The notes: generated by a model from the sequence alone, not told the origin. Shown: positions 1 to 9,102, counted from the stretch's first letter. The stretch: DNA of 64,000 nucleotides from Rhizobium sp. Q54 (GCA_945903635.1 CAMDOT010000002.1:1-64000); one strand, 5' to 3'. Numbers and translations: made by a program.

Positions 1-1
1 C

Positions 2-1021
2 GAGCAGGGCCAGAAGCTGTGGCACACCTCGAACCTGTTCCGCATCGGCAACGGCGAGAAGCTGGCCAAGCGGCTGGTCGAGAACTCGTTCGCCGACACC
101 ATGTTCTTCTGCAACTCGGGCGCCGAGGCGATCGAGGGCGGCATCAAGCTGATCCGCAAGTATCAGTTCATGAACGGCCAGCCCCAGCGGTACAAGCTGA
201 TCTGCTTCCAGGCGGCGTTCCACGGCCGCCTGCTGAACGCGCTCTCGGCCACCGGCAACGAGAAATACCTCGAAGGCTTCGGCCCGCCGGCGCCAGGTTA
301 TCTGCACGCGCCGCTCAACAACACCAATGTCGTGCGCGACATGGTCGACGACGAGACTGCCGGCATCCTGGTCGAGCCGATCCAGGGCGAGGGCGGTATT
401 CGCGCCACCACGACGCAGTTCCTGAAGGACCTGCGCGCGATCTGCGACGAGTTCGGCCTGCTGCTGTTCTACGACGAAATCCACACCGGTTTCGGCCGTA
501 CCGGCAAGATGTGGGGCTACGACTGGTCGGGCGTGAAGCCCGATGTGGCCGCGATCGCCAAGGGCATGGGCGGCGGCTTCCCGATCGGCGCCTTCATGGC
601 GACCGAGAAGGCGGCGGTCGGCATGGTCCCGGGCACGCACGGCTCGACCTACGGCGGCAATCCGCTGGCCACCGGCGTGGCCAACGCGGTGCTCGACGTG
701 CTGCTGGCGCCGGGCTTCATCGAGGGTGTGCGCGAGCGCGGCGAGTATCTCAAGGGCGAGCTCGAGAAGCTGTGCAAGAAGCACCCCAAGGTCTTCGTCG
801 AGCAGCGTGGCATGGGCTTCCTCCAGGGCGTGCAATGCGCCCCGGCGGTGCCGGCCGGCGACATGGTGAACAAGCTGCAGTCGCTGGGCCTCCTGGTCCC
901 GCCGGCGGGCGAGAACGTCGTTCGTATCTTCCCGGCGCTGGTCGCCGACAAGGCGATCCTCGACGAAGGCGTGGCCATCCTCGAACAGGCTGCGATCTCG
1001 TTCGAAGCCGCGGCCAAGTGA
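2..1021 (+). CDS. argD: Acetylornithine aminotransferase ArgD, 5' truncated by the window edge
   Basis: This is a class III PLP aminotransferase that makes N-acetylornithine in arginine biosynthesis. The reading frame is open from base 2, so the N-terminus lies outside the window. Visible family features are the phosphate-binding NSGAEA segment, the YDEIHTGFGRTG segment that holds the PLP-ring Asp, and AIAKGMGGGFPIGA with the Schiff-base Lys, followed by HGSTYGGNPLA. It is followed after 6 bp by argF and then by hslO, an order common in alphaproteobacteria that supports ArgD over other omega-aminotransferases. Related ornithine or succinylornithine aminotransferase activity cannot be excluded. 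Confidence 0.93.
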   Translation, partial: EQGQKLWHTSNLFRIGNGEKLAKRLVENSFADTMFFCNSGAEAIEGGIKLIRKYQFMNGQPQRYKLICFQAAFHGRLLNALSATGNEKYLEGFGPPAPGYLHAPLNNTNVVRDMVDDETAGILVEPIQGEGGIRATTTQFLKDLRAICDEFGLLLFYDEIHTGFGRTGKMWGYDWSGVKPDVAAIAKGMGGGFPIGAFMATEKAAVGMVPGTHGSTYGGNPLATGVANAVLDVLLAPGFIEGVRERGEYLKGELEKLCKKHPKVFVEQRGMGFLQGVQCAPAVPAGDMVNKLQSLGLLVPPAGENVVRIFPALVADKAILDEGVAILEQAAISFEAAAK

Positions 1022-1027
1022 CGACCG

Positions 1028-1954
1028 ATGTCGACACCCAAACATTTCCTCGACCTGGACCAGGTCGACCCTAAGACGCTTCGCCAGATTCTCGATCAGG
1101 GCAAGGCGATGAAGAAGCAGCGCTCGAACGGGGGGCACGACAAGCCCCTCGCAGGCAAGACGCTCGCCATGATCTTCGAGAAACCCTCGACCCGCACGCG
1201 CGTGTCGTTCGAGGTCGGCATGCGCGAGTTGGGCGGCGACACGATCATGCTCGGCCGCACCGACACGCAGTTGGGACGCGGCGAGACCATCGCCGACACC
1301 GCGCGCGTGCTCAGCCGCTACGTCGACATCATCATGATGCGCACCACCGTCGAGGAGAAACTCCTCGAGATGGCCAAGTACGCGACCGTGCCGGTGATCA
1401 ACGGGCTCACCGACAAGACGCACCCCTGCCAGCTCATGGCCGACGTCATGACCTATGAGGAGCATCGCGGCTCGATCAAGGGCAAGTCGGTCGCCTGGTC
1501 GGGCGACGGCAACAACATGGCCACGTCCTGGATCCACGCCGCCGTGCAGTTCGACTTCGAGCTGCGCATCGCCTGCCCGCCGGAACTAACGCCGCCCGCC
1601 GACGTCGTGCAGTGGGCGGAGAAGTCCAAGGGCCGCATCCGCATCGGCCACGACCCCGAGAAGCTGGTGAGTGGCGCCGATTGCGTCGTCACCGACACCT
1701 GGGTGTCGATGGGCGACGAGGATCCGCAAAGCCCGAGTGCCACCAGGCGGCACAATCTGCTGCGCGGCTATCAGGTCGACAAGCACCTGATGAAGCAGGC
1801 CAAGAAGGACGCGATCTTCATGCACTGCCTGCCGGCACATCGCGGCGAGGAAGTGACCGCGGACGTGATCGATGGTCCGCAGTCGGTCGTGTTCGACGAG
1901 GCCGAGAACCGCCTGCACGCTCAGAAGAGCATTTTGGCGTGGTGTCTATCGTGA
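1028..1954 (+). CDS. argF: Ornithine carbamoyltransferase
   Basis: ArgF converts ornithine and carbamoyl phosphate to citrulline in the cytoplasm. The 308-residue protein has the normal length. It carries the carbamoyl-phosphate loop STRTR at 54-58, HPCQ at 132-135 and the catalytic HCLPAHRG at 266-273. The ATG lies 6 bp after argD, so the two are probably co-transcribed and coupled. The stop overlaps the GTG start of hslO by 4 bp. Confidence 0.97.
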   Translation: MSTPKHFLDLDQVDPKTLRQILDQGKAMKKQRSNGGHDKPLAGKTLAMIFEKPSTRTRVSFEVGMRELGGDTIMLGRTDTQLGRGETIADTARVLSRYVDIIMMRTTVEEKLLEMAKYATVPVINGLTDKTHPCQLMADVMTYEEHRGSIKGKSVAWSGDGNNMATSWIHAAVQFDFELRIACPPELTPPADVVQWAEKSKGRIRIGHDPEKLVSGADCVVTDTWVSMGDEDPQSPSATRRHNLLRGYQVDKHLMKQAKKDAIFMHCLPAHRGEEVTADVIDGPQSVVFDEAENRLHAQKSILAWCLS

Positions 1955-2919
1955 GTCTCGCGTCGGAGGGCCTCACCCCTTCCGACGATTGGGACCGCGT
2001 CCTGCCCTTCCAGCTCGACGCGCTGGGCGTCCGCGGCCGCCTCGTGCGGCTCGGGCCCTCGCTCGACGCCATCATCGAACGCCACGGCTATCCGCTCGCC
2101 GTGGCGCGGCCGCTGGCCGAGGCGATGGTGCTGTGCGTGGCGCTGGCGACGTCGCTGAAATACGACGGCATCTTCACCCTGCAGATCAGCGGCGACGGCC
2201 CGATCCGCCTCCTCGTCACCGACCTCACCAGCGAGGGCGCGTTGCGCGGCTATGCCCAGTTCGATTCGTGGAAGCTTGCCGTGGCCCTCGGTACCGGCAA
2301 CCACGATGCGCCCGACGGTTATGTGCCCAAACTGTTCGGCCAGGGCCGCCTTGCCTTCACCGTCGACCAGGGCCAGCACACCCAGCGCTACCAGGGCGTC
2401 GTGCCGCTGGAAGGTCCGACTTTGGCCGACTGCGCCCACACCTATTTCCGCCAGTCCGAGCAGTTGCCGACCGGCATCAAGATCGTGGCCCGCCGCGATG
2501 AGACGACGGAAGGCCATCACTGGCGGGCATCGGCGCTGGTCGTCCAGCAGATGCCGGAGTTCGACGCCGGCCGCGTCGACATCGACCAGGACCAGCGCGA
2601 GGACGACTGGCGCAAGGCCGTCATCCTGATGGCCTCGGCCACCGAGAAGGAAATGCTCGACCCTGCGCTTCCGGGCAAGATGCTGCTGTTCCGCCTGTTC
2701 CATGCCGAGGGCGCGCGCCTGTTCGAGCCCCGCGCCTTCGCCGCCCGCTGCCGCTGCAGCCGCGAGCGCATCGACGGCGTGCTGAAATCGATCAAGCGCG
2801 AGGAGCTGGCCGACCTGCGCGATCCGCAAGGCCTGGTCGCCGTCACCTGCGAGTTCTGCTCAACCCAATACGCCTACGACGACGACGATCTCGACCGCCT
2901 CTACGCGTCCGCTGCGTAG
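1951..2919 (+). CDS. hslO: Hsp33 redox-regulated holdase chaperone
   Basis: Hsp33 is a cytoplasmic chaperone that is activated when oxidation releases its zinc. The C-terminus holds the zinc site as C267-X-C269 and C300-X2-C303, the spacing expected for the family. The chosen GTG at 1951 overlaps the argF stop as GTGA and gives 322 residues, a typical length; a GTG at 1942 is also possible. Linkage to argDF is a recurrent alphaproteobacterial arrangement. The gene runs into the repeat element at 2926. Confidence 0.93.
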   Translation: MSLASEGLTPSDDWDRVLPFQLDALGVRGRLVRLGPSLDAIIERHGYPLAVARPLAEAMVLCVALATSLKYDGIFTLQISGDGPIRLLVTDLTSEGALRGYAQFDSWKLAVALGTGNHDAPDGYVPKLFGQGRLAFTVDQGQHTQRYQGVVPLEGPTLADCAHTYFRQSEQLPTGIKIVARRDETTEGHHWRASALVVQQMPEFDAGRVDIDQDQREDDWRKAVILMASATEKEMLDPALPGKMLLFRLFHAEGARLFEPRAFAARCRCSRERIDGVLKSIKREELADLRDPQGLVAVTCEFCSTQYAYDDDDLDRLYASAA

Positions 2920-3166
2920 ACGAATCTGGCCCAACTCGACACATAGATATTTGGCTCTCCGCACGCCGGAAAGCCAATAGCGACGGGCTTTTGCGCAGCT
3001 CATCGGGCACACCTGAAACGTCCGTGTGTTGTGCCCCAATGTGGGCCCGGATCTGTGCCCTGGCTTGCACGCGATTGCCTGTCCACGGTTCGAGGCGTGG
3101 CTCTTTTCCTGTTGGCGCCAGCACTGCCAGCACAAGACCCTTTGGGCGTAGATGGACTGCTCTCAC

Positions 3167-3186
3167 CCCTGGGTCAGGACCCAGGG
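3167..3186. other. Perfect inverted repeat inside element copy A
   Basis: Two 9-bp arms, CCCTGGGTC and GACCCAGGG, are separated by AG. The core GGGTC-AG-GACCC is also present in copy B at 27784-27795. The spacing from this core to the next conserved hairpin is nearly the same in both copies (57 and 58 bp). Confidence 0.8.
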
Positions 3187-3285
3187 CGGCTGCACCCGAG
3201 GCTCAGGGCCTGTCCCGCGGGCGTGCCGCGAGGGGTCGTGCCGGAATGGAAAAGGCCGGCGCAGTCCAGGCGCCAACCTATAGAA

Positions 3286-3315
3286 AATATAGGCATAAAC
3301 CTGCTGAACTTGCAA
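3286..3315 (-). promoter_or_regulatory. Predicted minus-strand sigma70-like promoter of element copy A
   Basis: On the minus strand, the -35 TTGCAA (3310-3315) is followed by an 18-bp spacer and the -10 TATATT (3286-3291). Copy B keeps the same arrangement. CCTATA and TATAGG arms flank the -10 in this copy only (3277-3293). Transcription would run leftward through the conserved hairpins. Confidence 0.6.
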
Positions 3316-3347
3316 CTTCCGTTCGCAGGAGCGAGCGCAGGCAGTGC

Positions 3348-3668
3348 CTACACGTCTTGCCAGTCGAACGCGAGCGGCGCCTCACGAAAGGCGAAGCGAT
3401 CGAGATGGCGGGCGACGGCACCCTTCAGTGCCTCGAGCTGTCCCTCGACGCTCGCTTCCAGCCGACATTCGAGACTGTCGCCCTTTGCGCTGAGCAGGAG
3501 CGTCGCATCGCCCGGCCCGTCGGCACCACGGGCATTTCGAGGAAAGACAACTTTGCCTGTCTCTGCCGTGAACTCGACAGCCAGATTGTGACTCCAGTGC
3601 TTGCACAGCTGCTGGAGGTAGCGGCTGCCGTTCGCGGTCGGCACGGCCGCGTTGCGGTGGACGGTCAT
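3348..3668 (-). CDS. DUF2218 family protein
   Basis: This 106-residue protein matches the DUF2218 pattern: a SRYLQQLCKHWSH segment near the N-terminus, the HLDRFAFRE segment near the C-terminus and a closing FDWQDV. The biochemical role is unknown. In other proteobacteria DUF2218 genes often sit beside siderophore-interacting ferric reductases and YqjI regulators. Here the ATG overlaps the stop of the YqjI-like gene by 4 bp, so the two are one transcription unit. A link to iron or metal homeostasis is inferred from this context. Confidence 0.85.
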   Translation of the reverse strand: MTVHRNAAVPTANGSRYLQQLCKHWSHNLAVEFTAETGKVVFPRNARGADGPGDATLLLSAKGDSLECRLEASVEGQLEALKGAVARHLDRFAFREAPLAFDWQDV

Positions 3669-4240
3669 AGGCGTTCGATCCTCTGCGCGGCCTCGTCGAT
3701 GATGGCGACCGCGTCGTGAACAGTCTGAGCCTGCACGCTGTCCCGGCCCAGGCGATGGATCAGCACCGCGCGCAGGTTGCCCATGGCACGGCGGACCGGC
3801 ATCGCATCGGTGCGCTCGCGCAGATCGGCAAGCTCGGCCAGCCGCGCGAACAGCGCCGCGACTTCTTCCTTCTTCTCGACGAGGTGTGACGTGCCATCGT
3901 CGGTGACGGCGAACGCCTTGCGCGCGCCCTCCGACTTCACCTCGGCGATGTGGCCCATCTCGTCCAGCATCGTCAGCGTCGGATAGACCATGCCGGGGCT
4001 CGGCACGTAGCTGCCGCCCGTCAGCTCCTCGATGGCGCGGATGAGTTCGTAGCCGTGGCGCGGCTCGTCGGCGATCAGCTTGAGCAGCACGAGCCGCAGC
4101 TCGCCCGAGTCGAAGACGCGCCGGCGACCGCGCCCCTCGCCGCGCTCGGCCTCGAAGCCGTGACCATGCCGGCTGAAGCCACGCCGACCGAAATGGTGCC
4201 GATGGGCTTCTTCGCCCCTGGAATGATGAAAGGGTCTCAT
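3665..4240 (-). CDS. PadR family regulator, YqjI-like, with His-rich N-terminus
   Basis: This is a 191-residue winged-helix PadR repressor. A His/Arg-rich N-terminal tail (about residues 1-40, with HH, HRHH and HGHG) precedes the PadR domain, which contains ELRLVLLKLI, HGYELIRAI and SPGMVYPTL. This layout matches E. coli YqjI, a nickel-responsive repressor of a ferric reductase gene, so metal sensing through the His tail is inferred. The ATG at 4240 is preferred over an in-frame ATG at 4273 because AAAGGAT lies about 9 bp upstream and a palindrome would otherwise fall inside the gene. No YqjH-type reductase gene is adjacent. Confidence 0.85.
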   Translation of the reverse strand: MRPFHHSRGEEAHRHHFGRRGFSRHGHGFEAERGEGRGRRRVFDSGELRLVLLKLIADEPRHGYELIRAIEELTGGSYVPSPGMVYPTLTMLDEMGHIAEVKSEGARKAFAVTDDGTSHLVEKKEEVAALFARLAELADLRERTDAMPVRRAMGNLRAVLIHRLGRDSVQAQTVHDAVAIIDEAAQRIERL

Positions 4241-4269
4241 TGACTGTATCCTTTTATGTTTGAACATAT

Positions 4270-4285
4270 TCAAGATATATCTTGA
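4270..4285. promoter_or_regulatory. Candidate PadR/YqjI operator, perfect 16-bp palindrome
   Basis: TCAAGATATATCTTGA is a perfect palindrome about 30 bp upstream of the regulator's ATG. An overlapping inverted repeat, TTGAA-N4-TTCAA, lies just closer to the gene. The position suggests autorepression of the regulator-DUF2218 unit. This is inferred from position and symmetry. Confidence 0.6.
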
Positions 4286-4305
4286 GTGCTCAAAAATACA
4301 AGTCT

Positions 4306-4415
4306 AGCGACCATCTTTTTCAGCAGAGTATTATTGTGTACTAGTTACTAAAAGTAATCAAGCGACCATCTTTTTCAGCAGAGTATTATTGTGTACTAGT
4401 TACTAAAAGTAATCA
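4306..4415. repeat. Perfect 55-bp tandem repeat, two copies, AT-rich
   Basis: Bases 4306-4360 and 4361-4415 are identical. The unit has a much lower GC content than its surroundings and holds the inverted repeat TTACT-AAA-AGTAA. Copy 2 ends with the dgoK stop codon, so read on the minus strand each unit starts with TGA. It occupies the gap between the 3' end of dgoK and the 5' region of the PadR gene. Perfect identity implies a recent duplication. Confidence 0.95.
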
Positions 4416-5297
4416 TAAGCCACCTGGGGGCAGCAATGCCCTCAGCCCAGACCATGTCGCTTCGGCGCCGAAGGTGCGCACGCGGGCGCCCATCTTTCCG
4501 AGCGCGAGGGCATAGCGCGCGGTCAATGCCGCCGCGCCGATCGCGATCACCTCATGCCCCGGCGGCAGCTTCTGCAGATACAATTCCTCGCCGATCAGCA
4601 GGCCGGAGAGATAGCTGGCCGACTCGGACGGCGACAGCCGGCCGAACAGCGCGAGCGCGCGCACGCCGAAGGCATTGTGCAGCAGGCCTTCGCCATTGCC
4701 GGCGCGCGCGACACCACGCAGGAAGGCCGCCTCGTCGAGCGGCGCATCAGCTTCGAGCGTGCGCGCCAAGATGGAATGCTGGCTCAGCAATCCATAGAAC
4801 TCGCCGGTCATGAAGGTGCGAAAGCCGATGATCCGGCCGCCCCGCACCGTGGCCCATTTGCTGTGCGTGCCGGGCAGAACGAACAGCCCGTCCGTGAGAC
4901 CAGCCAGCCGCATCGCGCCGAAGATCTGTACCTCCTCGCCGCGCATCACGTCGGGCACGTCGCGCTGCTCATCGCTGAGGCCGGGCACAAGGGCGATCCG
5001 CCCGGGCTCGATCCAATGCAGGCGTTGCCTGACTTCGTCGGGCCCGGCGGGACAGGCAACGTAAGGTGACTCGGCCCAGCCCTGCCGGCTGCCGGCCATG
5101 CCGGAAATCAGGCAGACACTGCCGGCCGGCTTCATCCAGTCCGAGAACGAGGAGGCAAAGGTGCCCGCGAAGTCGCCGTTGGAGACGTTGAGGATGCCGA
5201 GGGGAGCGCTCTTCTCCTCCAGCACGCGGCCCGCTTCGTCGAGACGGGCGCCGCGCAAAGAACTCGTTCCCCAGTCGACGGCGATCAATGACGGCAC
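4413..5297 (-). CDS. dgoK: 2-dehydro-3-deoxygalactonokinase
   Basis: DgoK phosphorylates 2-keto-3-deoxygalactonate in the De Ley-Doudoroff route for galactose. The 294-residue protein has the N-terminal ASKHA-type phosphate loop VDWGTSSLRG and the family segments SGMAGSRQGW, RGEEVQIFGA and LPGTHSKW. The GTG start at 5297 is supported by GGAGGGAGC upstream. No aldolase (dgoA) or galactonate dehydratase is nearby, so the enzyme is an isolated member. The stop codon coincides with the end of the 55-bp tandem repeat. Confidence 0.9.
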   Translation of the reverse strand: MPSLIAVDWGTSSLRGARLDEAGRVLEEKSAPLGILNVSNGDFAGTFASSFSDWMKPAGSVCLISGMAGSRQGWAESPYVACPAGPDEVRQRLHWIEPGRIALVPGLSDEQRDVPDVMRGEEVQIFGAMRLAGLTDGLFVLPGTHSKWATVRGGRIIGFRTFMTGEFYGLLSQHSILARTLEADAPLDEAAFLRGVARAGNGEGLLHNAFGVRALALFGRLSPSESASYLSGLLIGEELYLQKLPPGHEVIAIGAAALTARYALALGKMGARVRTFGAEATWSGLRALLPPGGL

Positions 5298-5407
5298 GTC
5301 CTGCTCCCTCCGGCGTTCACTCTAACGACTTCGATTCCCGATAGACAGCGGACGCCGCCGCCCTGGGCTATCCTGCCCCACCGGAACCGCCGACAGGAGA
5401 ACACGCC

Positions 5408-6706
5408 ATGGTCGCGCCACGTCCCTCCAAAACCCATATCGGCAATCATGCGCTCAAGCCCGAGACGCTGATGCTGAGCTACGGCTACGATCCGAAACTG
5501 TCGGAGGGCGCGGTGAAGCCGCCCGTCTTCCTCACCTCCACCTTCGTGTTCGCCACGGCGGAGGAAGGGCGCGACTTCTTCGACTATGCCGCGGGGCGCC
5601 GCAAGCCACCCGCCGGCACCGGCGCCGGCCTCGTCTATTCGCGCTTCAACCATCCCAACAGCGAGATCGTCGAGGATCGCCTCGCGGTCTACGAAGGAGC
5701 GGAATCGTGCGTGCTGTTCTCGTCCGGCATGTCGGCGATCGCCACCACGATCCTGGCTTTTGCCCGGCCCGGCGACGTCATCCTCCATTCCCAGCCGCTC
5801 TACGGCGGCACCGAAACGCTGCTGTCGCGCACGATGTCGGGCTTCGGCATCGGCTCGGTCGGGTTCGTCGACGGCGTCGACGAAGCCACCGTTCGCGCGG
5901 CCGCGGCCGAGGCATGCGGCCAGGGACGCGACAAGCGACGCCTGTCGGTCATCATGATCGAAACGCCGGCCAACCCGACCGTAACACTGGTCGATATCGC
6001 GCTGCTGCGACGGATTGCCGACGAGATTGGCGCCGCGCAGGGTTTCAGGCCGATCCTGGTCTGCGACAACACCCTGCTGGGTCCGGTGTTCCAGCGTCCG
6101 CTCGACCATGGCGCCGATGTCTCGGTCTACTCGCTCACCAAGTATGTCGGCGGCCACTCCGATCTCATCGCCGGCGCGACGCTGGGCGCGCAGGCGACCA
6201 TCGGGCCGATCAAGGCGCTGCGCGGCAGCCTCGGCACGCAGCTCGATCCGCATTCCTGCTGGATGCTGGGCCGCTCGCTGGAAACGCTCGGGATCAGGAT
6301 GGAGCGGGCCGAGGCCAATGGGAGACTCGTTGCCGAGTATCTGCGCGACCATCCCCGGGTCGACAAGGTTCACTACCTGAAATTCCTGGAGGAAGGCTCG
6401 CAGGCGCAGAAGGTCTTTGCCCGGCAATGCACGGGCGCCGGCTCGACCTTCTCGTTCGACATCAAGGGCGGCGAGAAGGAGGCGTTCGCCTTCCTGAATG
6501 CGCTGCAGATCTTCAAGCTGGCGGTCAGCCTCGGCGGCACCGAATCGCTGGCGAGCCATCCCGCCGCCATGACGCATTCCGGCGTTCCCGTCGAGGTCCG
6601 CGACCGCATCGGCGTGCTGGACACGACGATCCGCCTCTCGGTCGGCATAGAACATCCCGACGACCTGATCGCCGATCTGACACAGGCACTGGCGGCGACG
6701 GGGTGA
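5408..6706 (+). CDS. Cystathionine gamma-synthase/methionine gamma-lyase family PLP enzyme
   Basis: This 432-residue enzyme belongs to the Cys/Met metabolism PLP family (fold type I). It has the substrate-loop [17 protein letters not shown] for phosphate contact, the PLP-ring Asp in VCDNTLLGP and the Schiff-base Lys in [11 protein letters not shown] (K245). The C-terminal [18 protein letters not shown] is a family signature. An extra insertion around residues 58-72 ([12 protein letters not shown]) separates it from classic MetB and MetZ. Substrate specificity cannot be assigned. It is divergent from dgoK across 110 bp. Confidence 0.85.
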   Translation: MVAPRPSKTHIGNHALKPETLMLSYGYDPKLSEGAVKPPVFLTSTFVFATAEEGRDFFDYAAGRRKPPAGTGAGLVYSRFNHPNSEIVEDRLAVYEGAESCVLFSSGMSAIATTILAFARPGDVILHSQPLYGGTETLLSRTMSGFGIGSVGFVDGVDEATVRAAAAEACGQGRDKRRLSVIMIETPANPTVTLVDIALLRRIADEIGAAQGFRPILVCDNTLLGPVFQRPLDHGADVSVYSLTKYVGGHSDLIAGATLGAQATIGPIKALRGSLGTQLDPHSCWMLGRSLETLGIRMERAEANGRLVAEYLRDHPRVDKVHYLKFLEEGSQAQKVFARQCTGAGSTFSFDIKGGEKEAFAFLNALQIFKLAVSLGGTESLASHPAAMTHSGVPVEVRDRIGVLDTTIRLSVGIEHPDDLIADLTQALAATG

Positions 6707-6710
6707 AACG

Positions 6711-6739
6711 AAAGGTCCCTCGCTACGCTCGGGACCTTT
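6711..6739. terminator. Bidirectional hairpin terminator between convergent genes
   Basis: Arms AAAGGTCCC and GGGACCTTT (9 bp) flank an 11-nt loop, four bases after the stop of the PLP enzyme and three bases before the stop of argE. The A-rich and T-rich ends would serve as U-tracts in both directions. Confidence 0.65.
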
Positions 6740-6742
6740 GAC

Positions 6743-7912
6743 TCAGTCCCGGCAGCACCACTCGACCATGCGCTTCATGAAGGCCTCGCAGGCTTCGATC
6801 TGCGACGCGATCAGGAATTCGTTGGGCTGGTGCGCCTGGGCGATGTCGCCGGGGCCGCACAGCACCGTCGGCACACCCATGATCTTGCGGAAGATGCCGG
6901 CTTCGGTGGCATAGACCACGCTGCCCACGGTGTTGGAGCCCGACCAGCTGCCGGCCAGGGTCTTGGCTTCGTCGTTTCCCTCGGGCGAGAAGGCCGGCGT
7001 CGAGGCGCGCAGCTCGGTGGCGATGGCGGCGGCCGGATGCTTGGCCTTCATCTTGGGCAGCAGTTCCGTTTCCAGCCACTTCTTGGCGCGCTCGCCCAGC
7101 TCCTCGATCGGCCGGGTCGGCAATTCGCGATAGCCCCACAACACCTCGCACTCGCGCGCCAGGATGTTGCCGGCCGTGCCGCCGATGATGGTGCCGACGT
7201 TGAAGGTCGCCGCCGCCGGCATGAACTCGCTGTTCTTCGGCGCGGCCGCCTCGAGTTCCTCCTGCACCGTATTGAGGTAATGGACGAACTCGCCGGCGAA
7301 GTGGATGGCGCTGACGCCGAGGTGCGTCATCGAGGAATGAGCCTCGAAGCCGGTGAACCTGGTGACGTAGGACTGGCTGCCCTTGTGGGCATGGACCACC
7401 GTCATCATCGTGGGCTCGCCGATGATGATGGCGCGCGGGCGCGGCACTTCGGTCGCCATGGCGGCGGCCAGGGAATGGGCACCGAAGCAGCCGATCTCCT
7501 CGTCATAGGAGAGCGCGAAATGGATCGGCTTCTTGAGCTTGGCCTTCTTGAACTCAGGGACCATGGCGAGCGCGATGGCATAGAAGGCCTTCATGTCGCA
7601 GGTGCCGCGGCCGTAATACTTGCCGTCCTTGAGCGTCAGCGTCCACGGATCGGTGACCCACGGCTGGCCGTCGACCGGCACCACGTCGGTGTGGCCCGAG
7701 AGCACGACGCCGTCCTTCACGTCGGGACCGACGGTCGCGAACATGTTGGCCTTGGTGCCGTCTTCGTTCGGCACCAGCTTCGAGTCGATGCCGTGTCCCT
7801 TGAGATATCCCTGGACGTACTCGATCAAGGCCAGGTTGGAATTGCGCGAGGTGGTGTCGAACGCCACGAGACGACGCAGCATTTCGACTGAATTGACGAT
7901 CTCTCCGGCCAT
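6743..7912 (-). CDS. argE: Acetylornithine deacetylase
   Basis: ArgE hydrolyses N-acetylornithine to ornithine. It is an M20 metallopeptidase-type enzyme of 389 residues, a normal length. The zinc-ligand segment SGHTDVVPVDG, the metal-bridging Asp in YYGRGTCDMK and the catalytic/ligand DEEIGCFGAH are visible, with the dimerisation insert following. The argD and argF genes are nearby at the start of the window but on the other strand. Its ATG lies 16 bp after the folE stop, so the two may be co-transcribed. Confidence 0.93.
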   Translation of the reverse strand: MAGEIVNSVEMLRRLVAFDTTSRNSNLALIEYVQGYLKGHGIDSKLVPNEDGTKANMFATVGPDVKDGVVLSGHTDVVPVDGQPWVTDPWTLTLKDGKYYGRGTCDMKAFYAIALAMVPEFKKAKLKKPIHFALSYDEEIGCFGAHSLAAAMATEVPRPRAIIIGEPTMMTVVHAHKGSQSYVTRFTGFEAHSSMTHLGVSAIHFAGEFVHYLNTVQEELEAAAPKNSEFMPAAATFNVGTIIGGTAGNILARECEVLWGYRELPTRPIEELGERAKKWLETELLPKMKAKHPAAAIATELRASTPAFSPEGNDEAKTLAGSWSGSNTVGSVVYATEAGIFRKIMGVPTVLCGPGDIAQAHQPNEFLIASQIEACEAFMKRMVEWCCRD

Positions 7913-7928
7913 GATGCCCTTTTCAAAC

Positions 7929-8555
7929 TCAGACTGACGTACGACCGATCATGGTCAGGAATTCGCGACGTGTCTCGCCATTGTCGCGGAACGCACCCAG
8001 CATGCGGCTGGTCACCATGGTGACGTCGGACTTGTGGACGCCTCTGGTGGTCATGCACTGGTGCGCCGCCTCGATCACGACGGCGACACCGCGCGGCTGC
8101 AGCACGTCCTGCAGCGTGTTGGCGATCTGCGCCGTCAGCTTCTCCTGAATCTGCAGGCGGTGAGCGAAGGCATCCACGACGCGGGCGAGCTTGCTGATGC
8201 CGACGACGCGCTTGTCGGGCAGGTAGCCGACGTGGACCTTGCCGATGATCGGCACCATGTGGTGCTCGCAGTGCGATTCGAGGCGGATGTCGCGCAGCAC
8301 CACGACCTCGTCGTAGCCTTCGACCTCCTCGAAGGTCCGCTGCAGCATGTCGCGCGGGTCCTGGTCGTAGCCGGCAAAGAATTCCTCGTAGGAGCGCACG
8401 ACACGGTCAGGCGTGCCGGTCAGGCCCTCGCGATCAGGGTCGTCGCCGGACCAGCGGATCAAGGTGCGGACGGCGGCCTCGGCCTCCTCGCGCGAGGGAC
8501 GGGTGAGGCCGGTGGCGAGCGAGACCATGTCGCCCTTCTTCAGCATCCTGTTCAT
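7929..8555 (-). CDS. folE: GTP cyclohydrolase I
   Basis: FolE converts GTP to 7,8-dihydroneopterin triphosphate, the first step of tetrahydrofolate synthesis. The 208-residue protein shows the zinc/active-site segment [19 protein letters not shown], followed by [16 protein letters not shown] and a final HQCMTTRG motif that carries the third zinc ligand. GAGGGAAAG lies before the ATG at 8555; ATG codons four and ten residues in are alternatives. argE follows downstream and apaG precedes it by 22 bp. Confidence 0.97.
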   Translation of the reverse strand: MNRMLKKGDMVSLATGLTRPSREEAEAAVRTLIRWSGDDPDREGLTGTPDRVVRSYEEFFAGYDQDPRDMLQRTFEEVEGYDEVVVLRDIRLESHCEHHMVPIIGKVHVGYLPDKRVVGISKLARVVDAFAHRLQIQEKLTAQIANTLQDVLQPRGVAVVIEAAHQCMTTRGVHKSDVTMVTSRMLGAFRDNGETRREFLTMIGRTSV

Positions 8556-8577
8556 CGTCTTTCCCTCGAATGAAGGC

Positions 8578-8970
8578 TCAGTTGAGGTTGCGCTTTGCCG
8601 TGGGCGTGTCGAGCGAGAAAACTGGAATCTCGATGTCGAAATTCTCGCCCGACTCGGTCACCATCTGATACGTGCCGCCCATGATGCCGGATGGCGTCGA
8701 AAGCGGCGTGCCGGAAGTGTACTCGAACACGTCGCCGGGCCGCAGCATCGGCGTCTCGCCGACCACGCCGGGCCCCTTCACTTCCTGCTGGCGGCCAAGC
8801 CCATCGGTGATTTTCCAATGGCGGCTGCGCAGCTGCACCGTGGCATCACCCTTGTTTTCAATGCGGACTTGATACGCCCAGACATACTTCGATTTGGCCG
8901 GATCGGACTGATCGGGCAGATATTGCGGCCTGACGGTGACGGCGATGGCACGGGTTGTGGCTGTATACAT
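8578..8970 (-). CDS. apaG: ApaG protein
   Basis: The 130-residue protein is a single fibronectin-III-like ApaG domain. Characteristic segments are [17 protein letters not shown] and the closing [22 protein letters not shown] region. ApaG has been linked to Co2+ resistance and Mg2+ efflux in enterobacteria, but its mechanism is unsettled. The ATG at 8970 gives the usual family length. Confidence 0.93.
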   Translation of the reverse strand: MYTATTRAIAVTVRPQYLPDQSDPAKSKYVWAYQVRIENKGDATVQLRSRHWKITDGLGRQQEVKGPGVVGETPMLRPGDVFEYTSGTPLSTPSGIMGGTYQMVTESGENFDIEIPVFSLDTPTAKRNLN

Positions 8971-9102
8971 CGGACGGCGGGTCTCCCCTAGGCCTCCCTG
9001 ACATGGGATGTTCCGGCCGAAAGGTCAAACCTGTCCAAGCCTGCTCGTCATTGAGAAGTTCGTACAGCGGCTGGCCTGCCGGTCGCTTCCAAGGGCGGGC
9101 GA

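Larger units (their letters stand above)
2926..3330 (-). repeat. Dispersed intergenic element, copy A (candidate RNA-encoding repeat)
   Basis: This 428-bp gap between hslO (+) and the DUF2218 gene (-) holds a diverged copy of a sequence that recurs at 27493-27957, also between convergent genes. Shared landmarks in the same order are GGCTCTCC with GCCGGA (2953-2970), a CACACCTGAA-like stretch near 3008, GGGTCAGGACCC (3171-3182), GCCGG-N11-CCGGC (3240-3260) and CTGCTGAAC (3301-3309). A minus-strand promoter is also conserved. No open frame looks conserved between the copies, so a structured RNA or a small mobile element is more likely than a protein. The boundaries are approximate. Confidence 0.75.

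Noticed and set aside
2926-3330. tmRNA or another known structured RNA in the repeat element
   Set aside because: No CCA-end acceptor arm or tag-coding region was recognised and two copies would be unexpected.
2991-3719. Long open frames on both strands across element copy A
   Set aside because: They have no ribosome-binding site, run through real genes on the other strand and are not kept in copy B. In high-GC DNA such frames arise by chance.
5408-6706. Calling the PLP enzyme MetB, MetC or methionine gamma-lyase
   Set aside because: The family members share all visible motifs and the insertion near residue 60 does not decide between them.
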